A DNA stretch of 25,498 nt from Parabacteroides sp. (GCA_019411205.1 DXRF01000013.1:1-25498), one strand, 5' to 3'; shown: positions 14,325-23,758, counted from the stretch's first letter. The notes: generated from the sequence alone by a model not told the origin. Numbers and translations are program-made.

Positions 14325-16649
14325 ATGCTATACCATTACATCAAAATAGCTTTTCGTAATCTCTTGAAATACAAATTGCAGTCATTCATCTGTATCGTCG
14401 GGCTCGCAATCGGATTTACAAGTTTCGCGTTATCGTCGCTCTGGATACGGTATGAACTGACCTACGATACGTTCAGGAAAGACGCTGACCGGATCTATTA
14501 TGTCCGGGTGGAATCGGAAACCGATGACAGGGGATTATCAAGCGTTACTCCTTACCCTCTGGCCCGATATTTGAAAGAGACATTCCCGGAGATAGAGGAA
14601 AGTTGCAACACAAGTGCCTGGAAAACTGATTTCCTCTACAACGAGAAGAAATACGAATCTTTCGACATGGTCATGGATTCAGCTGCCGAACATATGTTTG
14701 AAATAGAACTGATCTCCGGTAGCCGGGATTTTATGATCCCGAAAAGCAACAAGATCGCGATCACGGACAAGCTTGCCAAAGAGGTCTTCGGCACAAAAGA
14801 CCCATTAGGTGAAAAACTGAAGATTTGGTCTGACGATATGGAAATATGTGCCATAGTCAAAAGTCAGAACCAGCACTCGAATTTCCCGTTCGGAATACTG
14901 AAGCCGTCCCGACAAACAGAGGAATGGAACGTAGCCTATTGTCAGACTTTTATAAAGGTTCGTCCGGAAACGGATATGAGAGCTTTTAAAAAGAAACTTT
15001 ACGAACATAAAGTAAAGAAAGACAGAGACTCGCTGACTCATTTCGTTCTGACGTCGATCACCGCCATGCGATATGACCACCCCGAAGAAGAGCCAACCAT
15101 CAAGTTCGAACATATCCTGCTATTCGCTCTTGCCGGAGGATTGGTAATCCTGTGTGCACTATTCAACTATCTGACCCTGTTCGTAAACCGTATACGAATA
15201 CGCAGTAAAGAGATCGGGCTTCGGAAAGTGTGCGGCTCGTCTGACGGCAATCTGTTTGTCCTGTTCGCTTCCGAATACCTGCTTACGCTTTCCATCTCTC
15301 TTTTAGCCGGAATAGCCTTGATCGAAGTCATACTACCTGTATTCCAAGAATTATCGAATGTAAAAACGGATTCGTTCAGTCTCTATCTGGAAACATTCGT
15401 CTATTTCGGATTCATCACCTTACTGGCTTTCCTGTTCTCTTTATTCCCTATCTACTATTTCAGGAAGCGCTCGCTACAAAAGGCCCTTAAAGGTTCGTCT
15501 GACGGGAAAGGAAAGAACCTCTTCCCCAAAGCAAGCCTTACCTTGCAATTGATAATCAGCATCGGATTCATATTCTGTTCGTCGGTACTGATCAAGCAAA
15601 TCCATCACTTGCACACCACCGATATCGGACTAACCCGGAAAGACCGGGGCGATGTCCGTATATATCCCAAAACAGACGGTTTAAAAGAAGAAATTGCCAA
15701 ACTCTCCTCCATCGCCGAAGTATATCCGGATGAAAACGATCCACTATTTCCAAGCCATTCACGTTCCTACAGGTACTTTACCGATTGGGAAGGCAAGCCG
15801 GCCTCTGTGGAAGGTCTTACGATCCAAATGATCCCATGCAACAATCGCTACTTTGAATTTTATGGTCTGCAATTGCTAAAAGGCAAGTTGCCGGAAGGAG
15901 ATACCGAACGACACATACTCCTAAACGAAGCAGCTGTAAAGGAATTGAAGATCGACAACCCGATTGGCAAAACACTTAGCGTCAAAGATCAGAAAGGATT
16001 TATCATCGACGGCATTTTCAAAGACTTTTATATCGCACCTCCTACCGTTCCGGTAAAGCCGGTTATGCTCGAGTTCAGTCCGGGAAAAAAGAATATACAG
16101 AACGATTATTCAACGACTGCCATATTCCGGCATCAGCCGGGAAGCCGCGAACTGTGCAAACAACAGGTTGAACAGTTAGCAAAGAAGATGCAACCGAACG
16201 CCGTCGACATACATGTTACTTTTATGGAAGAAGAGTATGAAAAGTTTCTGAAATCAGAAAAGGCACTACTCAAGATGCTTGACTTCGTGACTATAGTCTG
16301 TATTTTGATCTCATTGTTCGGCGTATTCTCTCAAGTAACTCTGGACTGCGAACAGAAGAAGAAAGAAATCGCTGTCCGTAAAGTAAACGGAGCAGAGGCC
16401 TCCGATATCATGAGAATGTTTTTTGCCGGTAATCTCCGCCTGCTATGCATCGCTTCGGTTATAGCATTTCCGGCCAGTTACCTGATCATGAAATCATGGA
16501 TTGAAAACTATGTGTTGCAAACAGCAATCAGTTGGTGGCTTTATCCGGTCATCTGGGGTGTACTGGTCCTGCTACTGACTCTTTGTACCGGTTGGCGCAT
16601 CCAGAAGGCAGCGAACCAGAACCCGGCAGAAGTGATCAAGTCGGAATAA
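14325..16649 (+). CDS. MacB/FtsX-like ABC permease 2
   Basis: 774 residues, a clear paralogue of permease 1; the N-termini (HYIKIAFRNLLKYKLQS, then IVGLAIGF in the first helix) are almost interchangeable, also at DNA level. It has the same eight-helix duplicated architecture with two periplasmic domains. Coupling-helix signatures are RSKEIGLRKVCGSS near 294 and QKKKEIAVRKVNGA near 677, both intact. It ends in NPAEVIKSE. It lies 22 bp after permease 1 and 40 bp before permease 3, in the same operon. Tandem paralogues suggest either heteromeric permease pairs or alternative substrate-specific subunits; which one cannot be told from the sequence. Confidence 0.92.
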   Translation: MLYHYIKIAFRNLLKYKLQSFICIVGLAIGFTSFALSSLWIRYELTYDTFRKDADRIYYVRVESETDDRGLSSVTPYPLARYLKETFPEIEESCNTSAWKTDFLYNEKKYESFDMVMDSAAEHMFEIELISGSRDFMIPKSNKIAITDKLAKEVFGTKDPLGEKLKIWSDDMEICAIVKSQNQHSNFPFGILKPSRQTEEWNVAYCQTFIKVRPETDMRAFKKKLYEHKVKKDRDSLTHFVLTSITAMRYDHPEEEPTIKFEHILLFALAGGLVILCALFNYLTLFVNRIRIRSKEIGLRKVCGSSDGNLFVLFASEYLLTLSISLLAGIALIEVILPVFQELSNVKTDSFSLYLETFVYFGFITLLAFLFSLFPIYYFRKRSLQKALKGSSDGKGKNLFPKASLTLQLIISIGFIFCSSVLIKQIHHLHTTDIGLTRKDRGDVRIYPKTDGLKEEIAKLSSIAEVYPDENDPLFPSHSRSYRYFTDWEGKPASVEGLTIQMIPCNNRYFEFYGLQLLKGKLPEGDTERHILLNEAAVKELKIDNPIGKTLSVKDQKGFIIDGIFKDFYIAPPTVPVKPVMLEFSPGKKNIQNDYSTTAIFRHQPGSRELCKQQVEQLAKKMQPNAVDIHVTFMEEEYEKFLKSEKALLKMLDFVTIVCILISLFGVFSQVTLDCEQKKKEIAVRKVNGAEASDIMRMFFAGNLRLLCIASVIAFPASYLIMKSWIENYVLQTAISWWLYPVIWGVLVLLLTLCTGWRIQKAANQNPAEVIKSE

Positions 16650-16689
16650 GAATGTCTTTGAACAATATTTTATAACAAACAATCAGATT

Positions 16690-19080
16690 ATGTTATCACA
16701 CTATGTCAAAGTTTCTTTTCGGGAACTACTGAAATACCGAACTCAATCAATTGTCAGCATCATTGGTCTGGCCGTAGGATTTACTGCCTTCATTTTAGGA
16801 GGTTACTGGCTATGGTGGGAGACACATTTCGATAATTTCCATCCGGAAGCAGACCGCCTTTACTGCCTGACGACAGAAGGACTTGTCAAGCGTGCCAACG
16901 GAACACAATCAGATTTAGACCAGTTACATATTAACGACCGGGAAGAATTATTCAAGCTGCTCCCCGAAATCGAAGCCTCCTGTTCATTCAATACCCTCAG
17001 CTTTACATTGAAACAAGACAACGAGACAATCAACTTGCATGGAATGGAAAGCGGACAGTCCTTCTTCGACCTTTTCCGGGCAGATTTTATCGAAGGGACT
17101 CACCAAGGGGTCATTCCCGACGGCAGTTCTGTCATTTTAACGGAACGGACAGCCCACAAATTGTTTAGGACAACAAACTGTATCGGCAAGGAAGTCGTAT
17201 TGGATAATAATCTTCGTCCCTCAGTAGCCGGTATTATCCGTAACTATCCGGATAATACTGATCTGCTGTTCGACTTTCTGTTGATCAGAACTCCTCAACC
17301 CAATCATGTCAAACGCATGACGACCTACGTGCGGCTCCAAAAGAATGCGAATGTGGCAAATGTACGGAACAAACTGGCGCACTATAAAAGCCATGCCGAA
17401 AACAAATGGGATCGCGAACAGGTAAAAAACTGGAAAATAAACCTGCTGACAGCCTCCGAAGTGCATCTTCGGTGTCACCCTGAATTGACAGACCGCATCC
17501 GTAACATTCATATCCTGGCTTTAGCCGGGGCAATGGCTTTCCTTAGCGCTCTGATCAACCTACTTGTCCTTTTTATCGGTCAACAGCAACGGAAACAACA
17601 AAAAAACCGGACTTATCTTTGTATAGGAGCCTCAACCACAAGTATGATCACAAAAAGTTTCATCGAACTGGCACTTCCTTTGATCATCGCCTTCCTGATT
17701 TCTTTCTGTCTGATCGAGAGCATCTATCCTTACTATGAAAGCTATACGACCTGGAACCGGTACGGTATCTATGAGAACGTCAGTCGCCACCTTTCACGAA
17801 CTTCACTTTTAGGCAATACACTGTCACTCGCTGGAATCTGTATGTTGGTATTCCTTCTTATCTGTTATTATCCGATACGAAATCTTTTGGAGCATAAAAT
17901 ACAGAAGCCGGCTCTTTTCAAACAGGGCCTGATCGTCGTTCAGATATTTATCGGTTCACTGTTCTTTATCACCTCCATCGGATTGTTCCGACAGTTGCAT
18001 TTTATCCTTTCAAAAGACAAAGGGATCGATTATGAACGGGTCATACAGGTAGATTTAGGATATGGCACCTCCTTTCAGACGGATTTAAGTGTTTTGAAAC
18101 CGGAAATGGCCAACCATCCGTATGTAGAAGAAGTCACATACACCTGTGGGAACGCTCCGGTCTTTACGGAACAAGGGGATTGGTACGGTTCCTTTTACTC
18201 GTATTTCTGTTTCAATCCGAATGAAGCCGAACCCAATAGTTACAACCCGGTGATCGTTGCCGACAAGGACTTCTTTTCGTTCTTCAAACTGCAACTGAAA
18301 GCAGGTAGCTGGCCACTAGATGCAACCCCATATAGCTATATGGTAAATGCAACTTGCCTGCAAACATTAGGCTACACGGATTTGCTTGAACGGCCTATAT
18401 ACATAAAAGGGCAAGCAAGCCAAGCCCGGGTTTGCGGTGTCATCAAAGACTATCTCTACGCTCCGATGCAATATCCTATATTACCGCTGTTCTTCACCAC
18501 ATACGAAAATCCAATGGTAAAAGACTTCGAGCGTCCTTACCTTATTTATGTACGCTATGCAAAAGGACATAAAAAGGAAGTGCTGGAGCATCTTCGCGAG
18601 ATAACATCACATATTCAGAATGACAATGTCAACCGAAATAAAATGTTTACGGAGCTATCCGACCTGGTCGATCTTTTTAACCGACCGGAAAAAGTAATTT
18701 TTACGATCTTTAGTATCCTTTCTCTGGCCTGTATCCTGATCTCAACTTTCGGTATCTACTCACTGGTCAGTCTCGCTACCGAACAACGCCGGAAAGAGAT
18801 CGCTATCCGTAAAATAAACGGAGCTGCATTTCATCATATCCTCCAACTGTTCTTCCAGGAATATTTCATGTTAGTAGCATTAGGTAACGCTTTTGCTCTA
18901 CCCGTCGGCTATTTAGTAATGAAACGTTGGCTCGAAACGTACGCCAATCACACCACATTGCCAGCATGGTTGTTCTTGCTGGTTTTCTTTATCACCAGTG
19001 GAATCGTACTACTCTCTATTTTCAGCCAGGTTAAAAGGGCAGCCGCTACCAATCCAGCGGAAGTAATCAAAACAGAATAA
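16690..19080 (+). CDS. MacB/FtsX-like ABC permease 3, with a degenerate first coupling helix
   Basis: 796 residues, third paralogue: HYVKVSFRELLKYRTQS at the N-terminus, first helix with IIGLAVGFTAFILGGYW, and NPAEVIKTE at the end. The C-terminal FtsX half keeps a canonical coupling helix (EQRRKEIAIRKINGA near 698). In the N-terminal half the equivalent stretch reads RKQQKNRTYLCIGA near 303, losing the K-E-x-x-x-R-K pattern found in permeases 1 and 2. It is also the most divergent in its periplasmic domains. The frame is intact, so this is divergence, not decay. It may form asymmetric complexes. Last gene of the operon; a hairpin follows its stop codon at once. Confidence 0.9.
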   Translation: MLSHYVKVSFRELLKYRTQSIVSIIGLAVGFTAFILGGYWLWWETHFDNFHPEADRLYCLTTEGLVKRANGTQSDLDQLHINDREELFKLLPEIEASCSFNTLSFTLKQDNETINLHGMESGQSFFDLFRADFIEGTHQGVIPDGSSVILTERTAHKLFRTTNCIGKEVVLDNNLRPSVAGIIRNYPDNTDLLFDFLLIRTPQPNHVKRMTTYVRLQKNANVANVRNKLAHYKSHAENKWDREQVKNWKINLLTASEVHLRCHPELTDRIRNIHILALAGAMAFLSALINLLVLFIGQQQRKQQKNRTYLCIGASTTSMITKSFIELALPLIIAFLISFCLIESIYPYYESYTTWNRYGIYENVSRHLSRTSLLGNTLSLAGICMLVFLLICYYPIRNLLEHKIQKPALFKQGLIVVQIFIGSLFFITSIGLFRQLHFILSKDKGIDYERVIQVDLGYGTSFQTDLSVLKPEMANHPYVEEVTYTCGNAPVFTEQGDWYGSFYSYFCFNPNEAEPNSYNPVIVADKDFFSFFKLQLKAGSWPLDATPYSYMVNATCLQTLGYTDLLERPIYIKGQASQARVCGVIKDYLYAPMQYPILPLFFTTYENPMVKDFERPYLIYVRYAKGHKKEVLEHLREITSHIQNDNVNRNKMFTELSDLVDLFNRPEKVIFTIFSILSLACILISTFGIYSLVSLATEQRRKEIAIRKINGAAFHHILQLFFQEYFMLVALGNAFALPVGYLVMKRWLETYANHTTLPAWLFLLVFFITSGIVLLSIFSQVKRAAATNPAEVIKTE

Positions 19081-19085
19081 AGGAG

Positions 19086-19118
19086 GGTGCGTTCTCACAT
19101 TAAGCGTGGGAACACACC
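19086..19118 (+). terminator. Hairpin after the transport operon, probable terminator
   Basis: GGTGCGTTCTCAC (19086-19098), loop ATTAAGC, GTGGGAACACACC (19106-19118) form a 13-bp stem with one C-A mismatch and one G-T wobble, starting 5 bp past the permease 3 stop. The stem is strong, but an A-rich rather than T-rich stretch follows, so termination may be partial or factor-dependent. Confidence 0.6.
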
Positions 19119-19191
19119 ACTAAAAACAATTAATATTTCGGATGATAAGACAAATTACATGAATTAGGGCTTATCATATTCCAACATGTTT

Positions 19192-19199
19192 TACATTTG
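19192..19199 (+). promoter_or_regulatory. -7 element upstream of the TlpA-like lipoprotein gene
   Basis: TACATTTG matches TAnnTTTG exactly, 25 bp before the ATG at 19225. No clear -33 is seen. With the hairpin at 19086-19118 it suggests a separate transcription unit from the permeases. Confidence 0.5.
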
Positions 19200-19224
19200 T
19201 CCTCAAAACATTAATATTTATCTT

Positions 19225-20307
19225 ATGAATACAAAAACATTAATCGCATTGCTCATGGTAGGAGTAGGTCTTGCCTCCTGTTCACAGCCGATTCCCTCCT
19301 ACACAGTAATGGGAAGTATCCCCGATTCCACCTTTAACGGGAAAACAGTCTATATCTTCGACCGGGATAAGGGACAAAACATTGACAGCGCAGTGATTGA
19401 AAACGGTGCGTTTACGTTCACCGGCCAGATTGACACCGCTGTTTTATGCCTAACCCAAGTCGGAAGAAAATACTATACAACCTTCATGCTCGAAAACGGG
19501 ACCATCCAACTGAACATGGAAACTCCGAACAGCGCATCCGGCACTCCCTTGAATGAGACCTTCAGCAAATATATCCAAGAAGAAAAAAGAATCAGTGAAC
19601 TCTTCCAGAATAAAATGAAAGAGATCCGGGAGCAGGAACAAGATAAAAACAAAGTCCAGGAATTAATAAAGACCTATTACGACAATGAGTATAAGCCAGC
19701 CTATATAGCTGTGTTGAAGGACTTCATCGATAAGAACCAAGATAATTACATCGGTGCTTTTGCCCTTCAAAACCTGTCGAACTTTATGGAGCCGCAAGAA
19801 ATGGAATCTATCATTGCCCAATCCAGCGCCTTTATCCAAAGCAGGAACATCATCCAGAAACTGAGCCAACGGATTACCAATCTGAAAAAAACAGCTGTCG
19901 GACAACCTTTCACCGACTTTACAGTGGAAACTGAAGATGGTAAAAAGGTTTCCCTCTCCGACTATGTAGGAAAAGGGAATTATGTATTGGTTGACTTCTG
20001 GGCAAGCTGGTGCGGTCCCTGCCGTGCAGAGACTCCGATACTGGCAGAAGTGTATAACCAATACAAGGATAAAGGATTCCAAGTACTTGGTGTAGCCACA
20101 TGGGACCAGCCGAAAGATACAAAGAAAGCCATTGAAGATTTGAAAATTACTTGGCCTCAGATATTAAACGCTCAGAATATTCCTTCCGAACTGTACGGCT
20201 TCAATGGAATTCCGCATATCATCTTGTTTGGCCCAGACGGGACAATCGTAGCCCGCGACCTGAGAGGCGACGCGTTGAAAGAAAAAGTAAAAGAGGTGAT
20301 GCAATAG
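19225..20307 (+). CDS. TlpA/ResA-like thiol-disulfide lipoprotein with DUF4369 domain
   Basis: 360 residues. The start at 19225 gives a lipoprotein signal ending LASC (lipobox cysteine at 19 by that start); the in-frame ATG at 19186 precedes the -7 element and is rejected. The N-terminal part (about 25-120, YTVMGSIPDSTFNGKTVYIFD...) matches the DUF4369 domain that precedes thioredoxin folds in many Bacteroidetes envelope proteins. After a helical linker, the TlpA/AhpC-type domain starts at GQPFTDFTVETEDGK and has WASWCGPC with C263/C266, then the cis-proline loop GIPHIILFGPDG. It should be an envelope-anchored thiol oxidoreductase facing the periplasm, of unknown client. The next gene starts 6 bp after its stop, so the two are co-transcribed. 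Confidence 0.9.
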   Translation: MNTKTLIALLMVGVGLASCSQPIPSYTVMGSIPDSTFNGKTVYIFDRDKGQNIDSAVIENGAFTFTGQIDTAVLCLTQVGRKYYTTFMLENGTIQLNMETPNSASGTPLNETFSKYIQEEKRISELFQNKMKEIREQEQDKNKVQELIKTYYDNEYKPAYIAVLKDFIDKNQDNYIGAFALQNLSNFMEPQEMESIIAQSSAFIQSRNIIQKLSQRITNLKKTAVGQPFTDFTVETEDGKKVSLSDYVGKGNYVLVDFWASWCGPCRAETPILAEVYNQYKDKGFQVLGVATWDQPKDTKKAIEDLKITWPQILNAQNIPSELYGFNGIPHIILFGPDGTIVARDLRGDALKEKVKEVMQ

Positions 20308-20313
20308 TATAAC

Positions 20314-20967
20314 ATGCACAAACAACTACTTATAGTGATGTTGATTTGTCTGAGAGGTGTCGATTATATATCTGCACAGCAGTGGACAAAAAAGGATTCA
20401 GTCTGGCTGCAGAACGTTTTATCTGGAAAAGAAAAGCTGGAACTGAATCCTGAGACGATGAAAGCGATTCAATCAGGTTCTTTTATAAACTTGGATGAAC
20501 CGGCTTCTGACATGAAGATGTCACCGGTAACCCCGTTACCCATCCTCAAAGATTTCACCGAATACATACAAACGGATTCGGCTCATCGTAAAATAGCATT
20601 AAAGGACCTGCCTCCCGGTGTTTTCTGGTTATACGCTCCTCCTCCCGGAAAATTTATACCGGTCTATAAAAATATGCTCGAAGCATGGAAAAGCGATCCT
20701 ATGAACCGTTCTCATAACACAGGATTCGTCACTTTCGACTTCGCTGAAATGACCAGCAGGAAGAGTTATATACACAAACGTAATGCCAAAAGAGACGGGA
20801 CATGGAAAAATTATAACAATCTGCCTACTCCCGACATCATCAAGAAAAGGAAGAAACTCGCAACTGATCATCCGGAATTTGCCAGACAGGATACGCTTTT
20901 GTCACGCAAGGATTCGTTGCAGTTAAAAGACACGACACACGTAACCTCCTTTGCTCCGATGAACTAA
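20314..20967 (+). CDS. Exported protein of unknown function, possibly DUF4858 type
   Basis: 217 residues, not firmly recognised. A hydrophobic N-terminus (LLIVMLICLRG, then SAQQ) looks like a signal peptide cleaved near ISA-QQ. The body has WTKKDSVWLQNVLSGKEK, a proline-rich stretch (SPVTPLPILKDF) and LPPGVFWLYAPPPGKF. The last third is very basic and ends in a charged, probably disordered tail. The overall pattern recalls the Bacteroidales DUF4858 proteins from memory, which I cannot confirm. It follows the TlpA-like gene by 6 bp and is probably translated from the same mRNA, pointing to an envelope role. No catalytic motif is visible. Confidence 0.75.
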   Translation: MHKQLLIVMLICLRGVDYISAQQWTKKDSVWLQNVLSGKEKLELNPETMKAIQSGSFINLDEPASDMKMSPVTPLPILKDFTEYIQTDSAHRKIALKDLPPGVFWLYAPPPGKFIPVYKNMLEAWKSDPMNRSHNTGFVTFDFAEMTSRKSYIHKRNAKRDGTWKNYNNLPTPDIIKKRKKLATDHPEFARQDTLLSRKDSLQLKDTTHVTSFAPMN

Positions 20968-20982
20968 ACGACCTATAGAATA

Positions 20983-21000
20983 ACTTTTTCATAAAAAAGT
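20983..21000. terminator. AT-rich 7-bp hairpin, possible weak terminator
   Basis: ACTTTTT (20983-20989), a four-base loop, and AAAAAGT (20994-21000) lie 16 bp past the stop of the gene ending at 20967. The stem is almost all A-T, so this is a weak candidate based mainly on position. Confidence 0.3.
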
Positions 21001-21069
21001 CGTATTATTTTGCAACAATACAGTGTCATATAACGTCTTATAGTTATACAAGATAATCAGAAACAGATT

Positions 21070-21576
21070 ATGACAAAAATACAACTATTAGCTACGCTGT
21101 TGGCACTTTTCATCATTGCCATGCTGGGAGCATGCAACAATGAAGATTATTCGGAACCGGATGTTTTCAAGGTAACACCAGATCTCCGCACCCGCATCAA
21201 CACAGGGATAAAAATGGCTTCTCGCACGGAGAAGAAACTGTTCAATGAGAAATTTAATTCTTTCCTCGCCAAGTGCGATGAAATGGGATTGGAAAATACC
21301 CCCTATCAATATATGGAAACGGAAGAGTATGCAGATCTGAAAAAGCTAATGCTGTCATCCTCTCCCGCTACCTGTTATCTGCTAATGGACCGCTATTTAA
21401 AACGAAATCCCCCTTTCTTCTCTTTCATTCTGAACGATCTGATCGAAACAGCCTACCCCAATACAGCGGATAAGATTGCCAACCGGATGAAATCGTCAAC
21501 CACCGTACAGGAAACCATGGAACTATTTCCCCAGGTTTGCTTGGAAATCTGGTTGGATGAGATAGAAAACCGTTAG
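21070..21576 (+). CDS. Small lipoprotein of unknown function
   Basis: 168 residues, not recognised. The N-terminus (LLATLLALFIIAMLGAC) is a lipoprotein signal with lipobox LGAC, cysteine at 22, followed by NNEDYSEPD; acidic residues after the cysteine are compatible with transport to the outer membrane or cell surface. The rest is mostly helical and charged, without a known motif. A near-consensus -7 element (TTATTTTG, 21005-21012) lies about 57 bp upstream, so it may have its own promoter, or be the last gene of the TlpA unit. Its stop codon is separated by one base from the stop codon of the convergent S9 peptidase. Confidence 0.8.
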   Translation: MTKIQLLATLLALFIIAMLGACNNEDYSEPDVFKVTPDLRTRINTGIKMASRTEKKLFNEKFNSFLAKCDEMGLENTPYQYMETEEYADLKKLMLSSSPATCYLLMDRYLKRNPPFFSFILNDLIETAYPNTADKIANRMKSSTTVQETMELFPQVCLEIWLDEIENR

Positions 21577-21577
21577 G

Positions 21578-23716
21578 CTACTCCCACTCCGGCGGTTCCT
21601 GTCCCAGCAAGTTCTTGACGAAGAAATCGTGCATTTTATGCATTTCGAACGGACCGCCGAGGTTGTGCGTCTTGCCGGGCAGGTAAAGTTGTTCGAAGTT
21701 CTTGTTCGCTTTCATCAAGGCACTGACAACCTGCAAGGTAGAAGCGGGATCGACATTGTCGTCCAGTTCGCCGTTGATCAAGAGCAACTTGCCTTTCAGA
21801 CGGTAAGCATTATCGACATTGGAAGAGGCACTGTAAGAGGCGTCGATCGGATAGCCCATCCACTGTTCATTCCACCAGATTTTATCCATCCGGTTGTCAT
21901 GGCAACCGCAAAGGGCGACCGCGACCTTATAGAAATCGTTATGGAACAGCAAAGCCGCCATCGCATTCTGCCCTCCGGCCGACCATCCATAGATACCGAC
22001 ACGATCCAGATCCATATACTTGTACTTCGCGCCTGCCGCTTTTATCCAAGCGATACGATCCGGGAAACCGGCATCTTTCAAGTTTTTCCAGCATACATCA
22101 TGGAAGGCCTTCGAACGATTGGACGTCCCCATCCCGTCGATGGAAACGACAATGAAGCCGAGTTCCACCAGTTTGGAGACCAGATGATGAGCCGGTTTGA
22201 AATCCTTATCTACATGAGAATCGTGCGGGCCGGCATAGATAAACTCCACGACCGGATAGGATTTGGAAGCATCGAAGTGCATCGGGCGATAGATATTCCC
22301 CCAGATATCCGTCTGTCCGTCCCGTCCTTTTGCACAGAACACTTCCGGCATTTGCCAACCTTCCGCCAGCAACGCACTCACATCGCACTTCTGTAATTCG
22401 GCAACCACAGACGCATCTGAAGTCCGCTTCAACTGACTGACAGACGGAAAGTCGGGACGGGAATATACATCGGTAAAATAGGAACGGTCGGCAGAGAAGG
22501 TCACACGGTGGTTCCCATTCTCAGGCGTCATATCGGTAAAGCCCGTTCCGTCCAGGTTTATCCGGCAATAATGCAAGTTATAAGGATCTTCACCTTTGTT
22601 GAAACCTGACGCGGTGAAGTAGACAACCCGGTTCGCCTCATCCACGTGATCGACTTGGCGAACGACCCATTCCCCCTTCGTCACCTGGCGTTTCACCTCT
22701 CCATTCGTACCGTCTATCAGATAAAGATGCCGCCATCCGTCCCGCTCGGAGATCCAGAGCAGCTCTTTGCCGTCGTTGAGGTCGTATCGGTAGTTGTTGT
22801 AATAGTAGATAAAAGTCTTTGTCTGCTCGTCCACCAGATGGCGGATGGAACCGTCCGCCGCACTCACTTCGCCAATGACATAACGCTGATGGCCGCGCTG
22901 GTTGAACTCGAACGTAAAAGCACGACTGTCTTCACGCCAACCGGTCAGGTTCAGATAGTATTGATTTTCATAAGGAGCGACATTCAGTGCCACCTGCTTG
23001 CGCGCCTCCACATCAAAGAGCACCGGCAGATAAACAGGCAATACATCCCCCGGCTTCGCGTAATCGCGCCATTGCAGGATCGGTTGCCTTTGGCTGGACG
23101 GAGTGGATTCGATCAGCGGAATACGGCGTTCCTGCACGTCGCGCACCTTCACCGTCGCCAGCTTCCGGGAGTCGGGCGACCAAATGATCGACCAGGCATC
23201 ATAACGCAGGTTGGTCGTGCCGTCCATCGTCAGGGCAATCTCTTCTTTCGGCTTATTTTTCTCTTTTACATCCCAGACAGGAGAGATATAAAGGTTGTTA
23301 TCTTTCACATACGCTTCCCATTTCTTATCAGGCGAGATAACAGTAGCCAAAGCTTCTTCGCGGCAATGCCGGCTATCCGGCTTCTTCTCATCCTCTTTCA
23401 ACAGGGATTCGGCCAGTTTCTTTTGCTTTTTTGAAAAGAAAGCCGCCAACCCTTTCTTATCTGAGGCACGCTGCTTCTTTCCACTCTCCGCATTGACAAG
23501 ATAGTAGAAATCTCCCTCCTTCTCATGATTCTTATACCAAAAATAGTGGGAACTGTCTATCCATTCGGGGCGAATAGCGGGAGAATAGACATGGTCGTAA
23601 CATTTCAGGATCGTGTCGGCACGCTCATAATCGGCACGCGTCACCTGTGAAGTAGCACTTTCCGCACCGAATGCCATCGCCAACAAGCAAAAAATAAACA
23701 AAGTCGTTTGTTTCAT
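21578..23716 (-). CDS. S9-family serine peptidase (dipeptidyl peptidase IV-like)
   Basis: 712 residues from the ATG at 23716. The signal peptide MKQTTLFIFCLLAMAFGAES places it in the periplasm or outside; an ATG eight codons further upstream would also read but lengthens the positively charged end. An N-terminal beta-propeller of DPP-IV type (about 60-480; ISPDKKWEAYVKDNN, IWSPDSRKLATVKVRD) filters peptides. The C-terminal alpha/beta-hydrolase has the nucleophile in GIYGWSAGGQ (S579), the aspartate in GELDDNVDP (D652/D653) and the histidine in GKTHNLGG (H684). Members cleave short peptides, often after proline, in protein foraging. It lies 34 bp downstream of nudC on the same strand and may be co-transcribed with it. 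Confidence 0.92.
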   Translation of the reverse strand: MKQTTLFIFCLLAMAFGAESATSQVTRADYERADTILKCYDHVYSPAIRPEWIDSSHYFWYKNHEKEGDFYYLVNAESGKKQRASDKKGLAAFFSKKQKKLAESLLKEDEKKPDSRHCREEALATVISPDKKWEAYVKDNNLYISPVWDVKEKNKPKEEIALTMDGTTNLRYDAWSIIWSPDSRKLATVKVRDVQERRIPLIESTPSSQRQPILQWRDYAKPGDVLPVYLPVLFDVEARKQVALNVAPYENQYYLNLTGWREDSRAFTFEFNQRGHQRYVIGEVSAADGSIRHLVDEQTKTFIYYYNNYRYDLNDGKELLWISERDGWRHLYLIDGTNGEVKRQVTKGEWVVRQVDHVDEANRVVYFTASGFNKGEDPYNLHYCRINLDGTGFTDMTPENGNHRVTFSADRSYFTDVYSRPDFPSVSQLKRTSDASVVAELQKCDVSALLAEGWQMPEVFCAKGRDGQTDIWGNIYRPMHFDASKSYPVVEFIYAGPHDSHVDKDFKPAHHLVSKLVELGFIVVSIDGMGTSNRSKAFHDVCWKNLKDAGFPDRIAWIKAAGAKYKYMDLDRVGIYGWSAGGQNAMAALLFHNDFYKVAVALCGCHDNRMDKIWWNEQWMGYPIDASYSASSNVDNAYRLKGKLLLINGELDDNVDPASTLQVVSALMKANKNFEQLYLPGKTHNLGGPFEMHKMHDFFVKNLLGQEPPEWE

Positions 23717-23737
23717 AATAAACAGTGATTTGCTTTT

Positions 23738-23758
23738 CAATTTCCAATTTTCAATTCT
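23738..23758 (-). repeat. Three tandem AT-rich heptamers between nudC and the S9 peptidase gene
   Basis: CAATTTC, CAATTTT, CAATTCT (plus-strand reading) run at 23738-23758 and include the nudC stop codon (23751-23753), ending 21 bp before the peptidase ATG. The array resembles in period and position the heptamers before the adaptor gene at 10604-10631. Confidence 0.5.

Noticed and set aside
21629..23434. Two long open frames (255 and 262 codons) on the plus strand
   Set aside because: They lie antisense within the S9 peptidase, have no start signals or family resemblance, and the minus-strand frame has all catalytic motifs.
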